From: Anaerolineales bacterium
GTDB lineage: Bacteria > Chloroflexota > Anaerolineae > Anaerolineales > E44-bin32
Assembly (NCBI GenBank): GCA_023144145.1
Contig: JAGLGG010000007.1
Span: 1 to 12,516, forward strand
DNA length: 12,516 nucleotides
Direction: 5' to 3'
Below, one piece after another: positions 7,256 to 12,516 of this stretch. The position numbers were made by a program, and so were the translations under genes. The notes below the pieces were generated by a model that worked only from the letters and a program-made list of their open reading frames with translations, was not told the origin of the DNA and ran no database searches. How positions within the stretch are numbered: position 1 is the stretch's first letter; every line of letters begins with the position of its first letter.

Positions 7256-9478
7256 ATGGCGAAATCAAGGAGCAAAGCGAAATCAAATAAACCAAATCTC
7301 TCCGATATTTGGTCAACAATACTCGAGAGAGTTGGACGAAGATTCGAGGATCTTGGCGCCATAATTTTCGCATCTCTGGCCATTCTCATGATTCTCGGGC
7401 TACTTGACCTCACTCAGGGAGCTTTAATTGATCCCATGACCAAGTTCACTCGTCGCTGGCTTGGGTGGGGAGCATGGGCAATTCCTATCGTTCTTGCTTA
7501 TCTGAGCCTTAGGCTTTTGCGTAGAAGGCAAGGCGTTGATATAAGAACTCCATGGCACAGCGTGATTGCTGCGGAGTTGTTCACAATAAGCCTCCTGGCC
7601 CTACTCGCACTCCTTGACGGAATGTCCATTCCTCGTGCGGAAGAAGGCCGTGCTGGTGGTTTGATAGGTTGGGGACTCGCTACATTTATCGGAGACTTCG
7701 CTGGGGATTTCGGCTCTCTCATATTCTTCCTACTCATCGCAATATTCACAGGTCTGTACGCCTTCCAAGGCATAATTCGGGCAATAGCCTCTTTCCGCCT
7801 GACCAGCTTGCCATTTCGACGAAGACGGGAGTATGCCATTTCTGAATCAACCGAGGTTGTGGATGGGGGGATTGGAGTGGAAACGGCAAAAAAGCCTGGA
7901 AGAAGGCGAACACGCCGACTTCCGCGAGAATATAAAAAGGATTTTCAAGTTCCTGAGCCGGTTGAGGATCAAAGTGGAAAACCTTCAAAACGAGATGTTC
8001 GCTTGCCTCCCTATGAGATTTTTGATCATGGAAGTTATTCTCCGGTAAGCTCAAAGGAAATAAATTTCACAGCCGGTTTAATAGAGAAGACATTGGCAGA
8101 ATTTGGGCTGCCTATTCGAGTCGTCGATTTTCGGACTGGCCCCTCTGTCACACAATTTGCTGTTCAACCGGGATATATTGAAACTGAATTACATGATGGT
8201 ACAACTCGCAAGCAGAAAGTTAGAGTCTCTCAAATTACATCTCTTGCTAACGATATGGCTCTAGCGCTTTCCGCTGCGCGTGTCCGGATAGAAGCACCTG
8301 TTCCTGGACAATCCTATGTTGGGATTGAAGTCCCTAATCGAAAATCCTCCGTGGTGCGCCTAGGTCCACTTCTGCAATCGGATGCTTTTCTATCCATCCG
8401 TTCACCACTTTCAATCGCGTTGGGACGAGATGTTGCTGGAATGGCTGTCGCGACCGACTTGGCTTCAATGCCCCATCTGCTCATTGCAGGGACAACAGGC
8501 TCGGGAAAATCGGTCTGCATAACGGCGCTTGCCGCGAGCCTGGTCTTTAACAACAGCCCGGATGATTTACGTTTGGTCATGATAGATCCAAAAATGGTTG
8601 AGCTGATTAGATTTAATGGGGTTCCTCACCTTCTGGGAAAGGTAGAGACTGAACTAGAGCGCATCGTAGGTGTATTACGATGGTGCATGATGGAGATGGA
8701 TCGACGTTATAAATTACTCGAGAGCGCACGTGTTCGAGATATCGACAAATACAACGCACGCATTAAACGGAGAAAATCTGCAGAGCGGTTGCCCAGGATC
8801 ATTGTAATGATAGATGAGCTTGCAGATTTGATGATGATGGTTCCGGATCAGACCGAGCAAACCCTCGTGCGACTTGCTCAAATGGCTCGTGCTACTGGGA
8901 TTCATCTTATTGTCGCGACTCAACGACCCAGTACAGATGTGGTGACAGGCTTAATCAAGGCTAATTTCCCTGCAAGGATCTCCTTTGCGGTTGCATCAGG
9001 AATTGACTCGCGCGTCATCCTTGATAGCTCCGGCGCAGAGACGCTCTTGGGTAGTGGGGACATGCTCTTCCTTTCAGCAGAAGCAGCAGCTCCAGTTCGG
9101 CTTCAAGGGGCATTTGTTAGTGATCTTGAAATTGAACGGCTAATCAATTTCTGGAGGGCAGCGCATGGTGAGGACTATTTTGAGGGGGAAGATGAAGTCC
9201 CGTGGGAATCAGTTCTATCGCGCCAGGCCGTTATCAGTGATAAGGATGAGATTATCGAACGGGCGATTGATCTGGTTCGGGCTTCGGGTCAGGCGAGTGC
9301 GTCAATGTTACAAAGGCGGTTGAAAGTAGGTTACCCTCGCGCGGCACGTTTGATGGATGAATTGGAGGAGTTGGGAATTATTGGACGTCCACAGAGTGGA
9401 GGTAAGACACGCGAAGTCTTGATTGGCAAAGATGATGATCCATTGGCGCAAAGTGATGATGTTCCTGATGGATCGTGA
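7256..9478 (+). CDS. ftsK: DNA translocase FtsK/SpoIIIE
   Basis: This hexameric, ATP-driven, membrane-anchored pump moves chromosomal DNA through the closing septum and aids dimer resolution. The N-terminus has four likely TM segments (about 35-52, 72-88, 102-121, 136-175 as one or two). A basic/Pro-rich linker of only about 70 residues (180-250) follows. The alpha-beta motor (about 262-655) carries Walker A GTTGSGKS (412-419), Walker B RIIVMIDEL (514-522) and the VATQRPSTDVVTG signature (553-565). The C-terminal winged-helix gamma domain (about 662-722; IIERAIDLVRASGQASASML, YPRAARLMDELEELGIIG) would read polarity sequences. The length of 740 aa is close to SpoIIIE and far below E. coli FtsK. 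The ATG at 7256 has GGATGGA six bases upstream. No clear promoter is visible in 7166-7255. The gamma domain normally activates XerCD, but the recombinase-like protein at 839-1771 is not an obvious partner. Confidence 0.97.
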   Translation: MAKSRSKAKSNKPNLSDIWSTILERVGRRFEDLGAIIFASLAILMILGLLDLTQGALIDPMTKFTRRWLGWGAWAIPIVLAYLSLRLLRRRQGVDIRTPWHSVIAAELFTISLLALLALLDGMSIPRAEEGRAGGLIGWGLATFIGDFAGDFGSLIFFLLIAIFTGLYAFQGIIRAIASFRLTSLPFRRRREYAISESTEVVDGGIGVETAKKPGRRRTRRLPREYKKDFQVPEPVEDQSGKPSKRDVRLPPYEIFDHGSYSPVSSKEINFTAGLIEKTLAEFGLPIRVVDFRTGPSVTQFAVQPGYIETELHDGTTRKQKVRVSQITSLANDMALALSAARVRIEAPVPGQSYVGIEVPNRKSSVVRLGPLLQSDAFLSIRSPLSIALGRDVAGMAVATDLASMPHLLIAGTTGSGKSVCITALAASLVFNNSPDDLRLVMIDPKMVELIRFNGVPHLLGKVETELERIVGVLRWCMMEMDRRYKLLESARVRDIDKYNARIKRRKSAERLPRIIVMIDELADLMMMVPDQTEQTLVRLAQMARATGIHLIVATQRPSTDVVTGLIKANFPARISFAVASGIDSRVILDSSGAETLLGSGDMLFLSAEAAAPVRLQGAFVSDLEIERLINFWRAAHGEDYFEGEDEVPWESVLSRQAVISDKDEIIERAIDLVRASGQASASMLQRRLKVGYPRAARLMDELEELGIIGRPQSGGKTREVLIGKDDDPLAQSDDVPDGS

Positions 9479-9541
9479 TCAACTTGACTCTCGATCTGTT
9501 GGAGATTAGCATAATCGCGTTTCAATATTCCGGGAGAGAGG

Positions 9542-10168
9542 ATGCAAACTGACCAACCCGTCCCCGAACCACGACCCACACTCACTGATCTTCTTCGAGT
9601 CCGCTTCAAAGGGGTGGTCGACCCCATTGGGGCCTTCTTAAACCGACTTGGTATTCACCCCAATACGTTAACATTATTTGGGCTTGCAGGTAATCTCGTA
9701 GGCGCATTCTTCCTGGCTCAAGGCAATTTTTTAGTGGGTGGTCTGATCATTCTCGTGATGGCGCCGATAGATGCGCTCGACGGTACTATGGCACGACTCC
9801 GTGGTGAGCCCTCCGATTTTGGCGCTTTCGTCGATTCAGTCATTGATAGGTATTCGGAATTACTGATTTTTGGTGGACTTCTCACGCATTATATAAGCAC
9901 ATCTCAGGATATACTGACAGGACTAACTTTCGCCGCGGCTGCTGGATCAGTCTTGGTATCTTACACTCGAGCGCGTGCGGAAGGGTTGGGCTTTCATGCC
10001 AAAATTGGAATTCTGACACGCGTGGAGAGATTTGTGATCTTGGTGCCAAGTCTCGTTTTCGGAATCCCCTGGCTGGGTATTGGGATCATTGCAGTATTTG
10101 CCAACATTACAGCCCTTCAACGCATACTATCAGTACGCAAACAAGCTAGGATCCGGGAGAGGAAATAA
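9542..10168 (+). CDS. CDP-alcohol phosphatidyltransferase (PgsA / PIP-synthase-like)
   Basis: This is an integral membrane enzyme that moves a phosphatidyl group from CDP-diacylglycerol to an alcohol acceptor. The family signature is complete: D77-xx-D80-G81-xx-A84-R85-x8-G94-xxx-D98-xxx-D102, the metal-binding and catalytic acidic set. Several hydrophobic helices follow, for a total of about six TMs in 208 aa, the usual length. The acceptor cannot be fixed from the motif. The LNRLGIHPNTLTLFGLAG start and GEPSDFGAFVDSVIDR core look more like phosphatidylinositol-phosphate synthase-type enzymes than classic glycerol-3-phosphate PgsA, but this is judged by eye. The ATG follows GGGAGAGAGG directly. 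It begins 63 bp after ftsK and ends 3 bp before lgt, so it is surely co-transcribed with lgt. Confidence 0.92.
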   Translation: MQTDQPVPEPRPTLTDLLRVRFKGVVDPIGAFLNRLGIHPNTLTLFGLAGNLVGAFFLAQGNFLVGGLIILVMAPIDALDGTMARLRGEPSDFGAFVDSVIDRYSELLIFGGLLTHYISTSQDILTGLTFAAAAGSVLVSYTRARAEGLGFHAKIGILTRVERFVILVPSLVFGIPWLGIGIIAVFANITALQRILSVRKQARIRERK

Positions 10169-10171
10169 TCA

Positions 10172-10984
10172 ATGGCAATTGATGCGTATGGAATTCACAT
10201 AGGTCCACTGTATTTTAGATATTATGGAATGATATTGGTTTCAGGCGCCTTTGCTGCTACATACCTGGCTCGCCGTCTTGCAGCAAGAATGGGATTAAAG
10301 GATCCAGATATCGCTTGGGATGCACTTATTTGGGCGTTGATTGCAGGAGTAATCGGAGCGCGCCTATATCACGTATTCACGCCTTCCAAGGAATTGATTG
10401 AAGTGGGGATCACGACAAAATGGTACTTTGCCAACCCAATAAATATTCTTGATTTCACCAGAGGTGGATTGGGTATTCCTGGCGGCATCGCCGGAGGGGC
10501 GCTTGGTCTCTACATCTTCGCCAAACGAAAGAAAGTGGATATCCTGCTCCTTTTTGACGCTGCGGCTCCTGGCGTTGCTTTGGCTCAAGCAATTGGAAGG
10601 TGGGGAAACTTCATCAATCAAGAGCTTTATGGACCCCCAACTGACCTGCCCTGGAAGATCCCCATTCGCCCGGAGAATCGGATTTCGCCATATCAAAATG
10701 AGGAGTATTTTCACCCCTTGTTTCTATATGAATCAATATGGAATTTGTTGAACATGTTCTTTCTGCTTTGGCTTTTGAGGCGCCACGAAGATAAATTACT
10801 CAGAGGAGACATATTTCTTGTTTATATGATTACTTATCCACTTGGAAGATTTCTATTAGAGTTTATTCGACTGGATTACGTGCCAATGTTTGGAGTCAAT
10901 TTCAATCAAACCCTTATGGCAGTCATCGCACTTATCAGTGGGGGCGTGCTAATCTATCGGCATCGAAAGGCGAGGGCAAGCTAG
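10172..10984 (+). CDS. lgt: Prolipoprotein diacylglyceryl transferase
   Basis: Lgt transfers diacylglycerol from phosphatidylglycerol to the lipobox cysteine of prolipoproteins, the first step of lipoprotein maturation, in the cytoplasmic membrane. The 270-aa polytopic protein shows the family motifs in order. These are GPLYFRYYGMILVSG (11-25), GARLYHV (62-68), RGGLGIPGG (97-105), the Lgt signature IGRWGNFINQELYG (141-154; R143, N146, N149, E151, G154), HPLFLYES (181-188) and GRFLLEFIRLD (225-235; R233). The residue aligned to the important E. coli His103 is Pro103 here (IPGG instead of FHGG). The start ATG is 3 bp after the upstream stop, with GAGAGGAAA overlapping the end of that gene as ribosome-binding site. 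A strong terminator follows 30 bases after the stop. Confidence 0.97.
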   Translation: MAIDAYGIHIGPLYFRYYGMILVSGAFAATYLARRLAARMGLKDPDIAWDALIWALIAGVIGARLYHVFTPSKELIEVGITTKWYFANPINILDFTRGGLGIPGGIAGGALGLYIFAKRKKVDILLLFDAAAPGVALAQAIGRWGNFINQELYGPPTDLPWKIPIRPENRISPYQNEEYFHPLFLYESIWNLLNMFFLLWLLRRHEDKLLRGDIFLVYMITYPLGRFLLEFIRLDYVPMFGVNFNQTLMAVIALISGGVLIYRHRKARAS

Positions 10985-11014
10985 ATACGTACTCACTTGT
11001 TTCCGAGAGATATT

Positions 11015-11050
11015 AAACAGCAGGGCTCCCATTCCCTGCTGTTTTTCTTT
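11015..11050 (+). terminator. Rho-independent terminator of the ftsK-lgt unit
   Basis: AAACAGCAGGG (11015-11025) and CCCTGCTGTTT (11034-11044) form a perfect 11-bp stem with an 8-nt loop, followed directly by TTCTTT to give a T-rich tail (11042-11050). It starts 30 bases after the lgt stop codon. Confidence 0.93.
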
Positions 11051-11071
11051 ATGTGAAGAATCGCTTGTTTT

Positions 11072-11141
11072 TAACCACCCGGAGGTTTGCGATAGGTATC
11101 ACTCCCCAAGGATATACAACTCGCAAACCTCCGGGTGGTTA
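11072..11141. repeat. Perfect 21-bp inverted repeat with 28-nt loop
   Basis: Arms 11072-11092 (TAACCACCCGGAGG...) and 11121-11141 (...CCTCCGGGTGGTTA) are perfectly complementary. The loop is 11093-11120. Each arm also contains an imperfect palindrome of the form AACC-N7-GGTT. There is no T-run immediately after either side, so it is not a standard terminator. It may be a REP/MITE-like element or a processed RNA hairpin. No flanking duplication is visible. Confidence 0.85.
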
Positions 11142-11165
11142 CCACGGGGAGGCTTTTTCCAACTA

Positions 11166-11220
11166 TGCGAAGGTTTTCAATTCCGATCTTCAATAGATCG
11201 ATGAAACCTTCGCAAGGTTT
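11166..11220. repeat. Compound hairpin with overlapping palindrome
   Basis: TGCGAAGGTTT (11166-11176) pairs perfectly with AAACCTTCGCA (11204-11214). Inside it CGATCT (11184-11189) pairs with AGATCG (11195-11200) around a 5-nt loop, making a nearly continuous hairpin. The 3' arm also belongs to a second, mutually exclusive palindrome, AAACCTT-CGC-AAGGTTT (11204-11220). It shares the core GGTTT/AAACC and TCGC/GCGA words with the 21-bp repeat upstream, suggesting the same repeat family. Confidence 0.75.
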
Positions 11221-11237
11221 ATAGGAAGTAGACCTAA

Positions 11238-11266
11238 TTGTGGCACTTTCTGCATCCTGCTATAAT
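11238..11266 (+). promoter_or_regulatory. Extended -10 promoter, likely for the ABC exporter genes
   Basis: A perfect -10 TATAAT (11261-11266) has the extended element TGC directly upstream (11258-11260). TTGTGG (11238-11243) stands at the ideal 17-base distance as a weak -35 (TTG conserved). The predicted start near 11273 gives a leader of about 200 nt before the ATG at 11475, covering several inverted repeats. Confidence 0.65.
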
Positions 11267-11277
11267 CCGCGCAGGAT
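11254..11277. promoter_or_regulatory. Inverted repeat framing the -10 box (candidate operator)
   Basis: ATCCTGC (11254-11260) and GCAGGAT (11271-11277) are perfect 7-bp arms separated by 10 bases that contain the whole TATAAT box. A repressor bound here would block open-complex formation. The ATCCTG/CAGGAT words recur in the inverted repeat at 11326-11374. Confidence 0.5.
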
Positions 11278-11301
11278 TTGACACTGGTTTTCTTGTAATG
11301 A

Positions 11302-11326
11302 AAATTGTGGGATTTCCCCACAATTT
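11302..11326 (+). ncRNA. 10-bp hairpin in the predicted leader
   Basis: AAATTGTGGG (11302-11311) pairs perfectly with CCCACAATTT (11317-11326) around a 5-nt loop. No T-run follows, so it is not a terminator. The last base of its 3' arm is the first base of the next inverted repeat, so the two structures abut and may compete. Confidence 0.5.
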
Positions 11327-11390
11327 ATCCTGTCTCGCTAGTGTTCCGTCCAACTTGATTCTTTAGACAGGATAGATAAAGAACGGAACA
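11326..11390 (+). ncRNA. Two interleaved inverted repeats (pseudoknot-like leader element)
   Basis: Stem A: TATCCTGTCT (11326-11335) with AGACAGGATA (11365-11374), 10 bp. Stem B: TGTTCCGT (11342-11349) with ACGGAACA (11383-11390), 8 bp. The 5' arm of B lies in the loop of A, and the 3' arm of B lies beyond A: the topology of an H-type pseudoknot, with connecting stretches of 6, 15 and 8 nt. At DNA level they could equally be two overlapping protein-binding sites. It lies downstream of the extended -10 promoter. Confidence 0.45.
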
Positions 11391-11399
11391 ACATAAGCA

Positions 11400-11452
11400 T
11401 TTGTCAAGGACGCGTAACCCGGTTTATGAATGGCATTTTTCTCCTTGACAAA
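11400..11452. repeat. 11-bp inverted repeat before the ABC ATPase gene
   Basis: TTTGTCAAGGA (11400-11410) and TCCTTGACAAA (11442-11452) are perfectly complementary, separated by 31 bases. The right arm contains a consensus TTGACA (11446-11451), but no acceptable -10 follows at the right distance before the ATG at 11475. It could be an operator or a leader hairpin that controls translation of the next gene. Confidence 0.6.
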
Positions 11453-11474
11453 GCCCTAGACCAACGATTGGATT

Positions 11475-12422
11475 ATGAAGATTCTTATTGAAACGAATGA
11501 TTTGAGTAAAACCTTTGGTGATTTTCTAGCGGTTGATGGTGTTAGCCTACGGGTAAAAGCTGGTGAGGTAATCGCCCTGCTCGGCCCGAATGGCGCAGGG
11601 AAAACAACCACAGTTCGGATGCTTGCATCTATTCTTCAACCCTCACGCGGGTGGGCAACTGTTGCTGGGTTTGATGTTACACGTGAGCAAAGTCAAGTTC
11701 GAAATTCGATTGGAATGCTCACTGAACATCCCGGGCTTTACACCCGTATGAAGGCAGTTGAGTATCTCTCTTTTTTTGGCCAAATCTATCAATTACCGGA
11801 TGATGCGATCCGACAGAGGATCGAGGAATTATTATCTTATCTAGGGCTTGACGATGGATATGACAAGCGCCTGGGCGAGTACTCAAAAGGAATGCGTCAG
11901 AAACTCGCCCTTGCAAGGGCAATGTTGCATGATCCTCCCGTGCTGTTGTTGGACGAACCAACATCTGCCATGGATCCGGCAAGCGCGAAATTGGTGAGGG
12001 AAAGCATTACCCGTCTTAGATCAACAAAACGCTCCATCATTATCTGTACCCATAATTTGAGTGAGGCTGAGGCGCTTGCTGATAGGATCGCGATCATCCA
12101 AGAAGGAAAGATCGTCGCCCTGGGATCACCGGAAGCGTTGAAAAGGGAGGTTCTTGGACCGCCCATAATGCATGTTCAATTTGCCCAACCCCTGGATGGT
12201 TCTAAGCCACAATTTCCCGAAGGTGCTCAGTTTGTAGAAGCTGGGGAGGATTGGATCCGCTATCAAACAGACTCGCCGGAAGTTATTAATCCTGTGGTGT
12301 TGGGGATGTTGACTGCCTCCGGCTTCTCAGTGGTGACATTGTCTGGTGTAAGCAGGAGCCTTGAGGAGGTATATTTACAAGTTGTGAACGGCGAAAATTT
12401 TGGTAAAAATGGTGGTACATAA
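11475..12422 (+). CDS. ABC transporter ATP-binding protein (ABC-2/NatA-type exporter)
   Basis: This is the ATPase subunit of an ABC-2-type exporter, working as a dimer under its membrane permease. Motifs are complete: Walker A GPNGAGKTT (37-45), Q-loop region around 80-86 with an unusual MLTEHPGLY, the signature YSKGMRQKLALARAML (136-151), in which SKG replaces SGG, Walker B VLLLDEP (156-162), D-loop SAMDP (164-168) and switch H193 (CTHNLSEAEAL). A C-terminal extension of about 85 residues (230-315) follows, as in many NatA/CcmA-like exporters. The signature variant is common in this subfamily and is compatible with activity. Cargo is unknown. The ATG at 11475 has no recognisable Shine-Dalgarno, and a 490-bp structured gap lies upstream. 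The stop TAA overlaps the next start by one base (TAATG), which indicates translational coupling. Confidence 0.95.
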   Translation: MKILIETNDLSKTFGDFLAVDGVSLRVKAGEVIALLGPNGAGKTTTVRMLASILQPSRGWATVAGFDVTREQSQVRNSIGMLTEHPGLYTRMKAVEYLSFFGQIYQLPDDAIRQRIEELLSYLGLDDGYDKRLGEYSKGMRQKLALARAMLHDPPVLLLDEPTSAMDPASAKLVRESITRLRSTKRSIIICTHNLSEAEALADRIAIIQEGKIVALGSPEALKREVLGPPIMHVQFAQPLDGSKPQFPEGAQFVEAGEDWIRYQTDSPEVINPVVLGMLTASGFSVVTLSGVSRSLEEVYLQVVNGENFGKNGGT

Positions 12423-12516
12423 TGGCTTTGGCTGACTCTATTCCCCAAACTATATCCGGCTCGTGGGTGATTGCTAAGCGAGAGCTTCGGGATCAACTTA
12501 GGGATTGGAGGATTCT
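12422..12516 (+). CDS. ABC-2-type permease, 5' fragment (cut by window end)
   Basis: Thirty-one codons are visible, starting MALADSIPQTISGSW and continuing VIAKRELRDQLRDWRI. The 'KRELRDQLRDWR' stretch just before the expected first TM helix is typical of the amphipathic N-terminal segment of NatB-type ABC-2 permeases. The start overlaps the stop of the ATPase gene by one base, with GGTGG (12411-12415) six bases upstream as ribosome-binding site. It most likely forms the exporter with the preceding ATPase. No TM segment is inside the window, so the call leans on context. Confidence 0.8.
   Translation, partial: MALADSIPQTISGSWVIAKRELRDQLRDWRI

Larger units (their letters stand above)
10985..11474. 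other. 490-bp gene-free region dense in inverted repeats
   Basis: No credible coding frame is seen in this stretch. It contains, in order: the lgt terminator; a 21-bp perfect inverted repeat; a compound hairpin with an overlapping palindrome; an extended -10 promoter framed by an inverted repeat; a 10-bp hairpin; two interleaved inverted repeats; and an 11-bp inverted repeat just before the ABC ATPase gene. Each is listed separately. No transposase fragment or target-site duplication was found. Confidence 0.85.

Noticed and set aside
7498..7839. Minus-strand open frame of 113 codons inside ftsK (and similar antisense frames elsewhere)
   Set aside because: It overlaps fully a gene with clear motifs, has Arg/Ser-rich low-information translation, and shows no ribosome-binding site or recognisable domain.
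11278..11305. Second promoter from TTGACA (11278-11283) with GAAAAT at 16-nt spacing
   Set aside because: The -35 is perfect, but the -10 is poor and runs into the 5' arm of a hairpin; the extended -10 promoter just upstream is much better. Not excluded.
11015..11452. CRISPR array or other direct-repeat array
   Set aside because: The repeats are inverted, differ from one another and have no regular spacing; no direct repeat of CRISPR length and no cas gene is present.
11072..11452. Intact insertion sequence or MITE with defined ends
   Set aside because: No transposase fragment, no outer terminal repeats enclosing the region, and no target-site duplication next to the 21-bp arms.
11446..11476. 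Promoter from TTGACA (11446-11451) for a leaderless ABC ATPase transcript
   Set aside because: The best -10-like hexamer at a usable distance (GATTAT, 19-nt spacing) overlaps the ATG, so transcription would start inside the gene.

Overview
The window reads as an ordinary chromosomal segment of a free-living bacterium, most likely a member of the Chloroflexota (Anaerolineae-like). This rests on protein style: a three-domain S1 protein with a Trp-rich N-terminus, a 7TM-GAF sensor with a C-terminal helix-turn-helix-like domain and no kinase, and an ftsK / CDP-alcohol phosphatidyltransferase / lgt order. It also rests on the repeat-rich intergenic DNA. The lineage is inferred from memory of these families, not from a search. 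There is no rRNA, tRNA, CRISPR array or transposase.

Layout. Positions 1-120 are non-coding, with a low-complexity repeat and a small palindrome next to the stop codon of a minus-strand gene (121-702, exported membrane-anchored protein). Divergent from it, a co-directional block runs from 839 to 5914. It encodes a tyrosine-recombinase-fold protein, purine nucleoside phosphorylase, a two-TM protein with an Ig-like extracytoplasmic domain, a GNAT acetyltransferase, and a large 7TM-GAF-HTH-like sensor. Gaps of 59, 10, 23 and 46 nt suggest one transcription unit. A sigma70-like promoter (5933-5960) then precedes a ribosomal S1-like protein (6083-7105), which is followed by a strong hairpin (7128-7154). 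Next comes ftsK/spoIIIE (7256-9478), a CDP-alcohol phosphatidyltransferase (9542-10168) and lgt (10172-10984), closed by a textbook terminator (11015-11050). A 490-bp gene-free stretch (10985-11474) is packed with inverted repeats and holds an extended -10 promoter. It leads into an ABC-2-type exporter ATPase (11475-12422), which overlaps by one base the start of its permease, cut by the window end.

How the genes work together. PNP salvages purines. FtsK moves chromosome DNA at division. The phosphatidyltransferase makes a phospholipid headgroup, and Lgt takes diacylglycerol from a phospholipid to lipidate lipoproteins, so these last two form a plausible membrane-lipid/lipoprotein pair. The ABC pair is an exporter of unknown cargo.

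Most worth a second look: the recombinase-fold protein has lost the nucleophilic tyrosine and other catalytic residues while staying an intact ORF in an operon. The sensor has no kinase domain and seems to end in a DNA-binding-like module. The 490-bp gap contains perfect and interleaved inverted repeats that could form a structured leader RNA or a set of operators.
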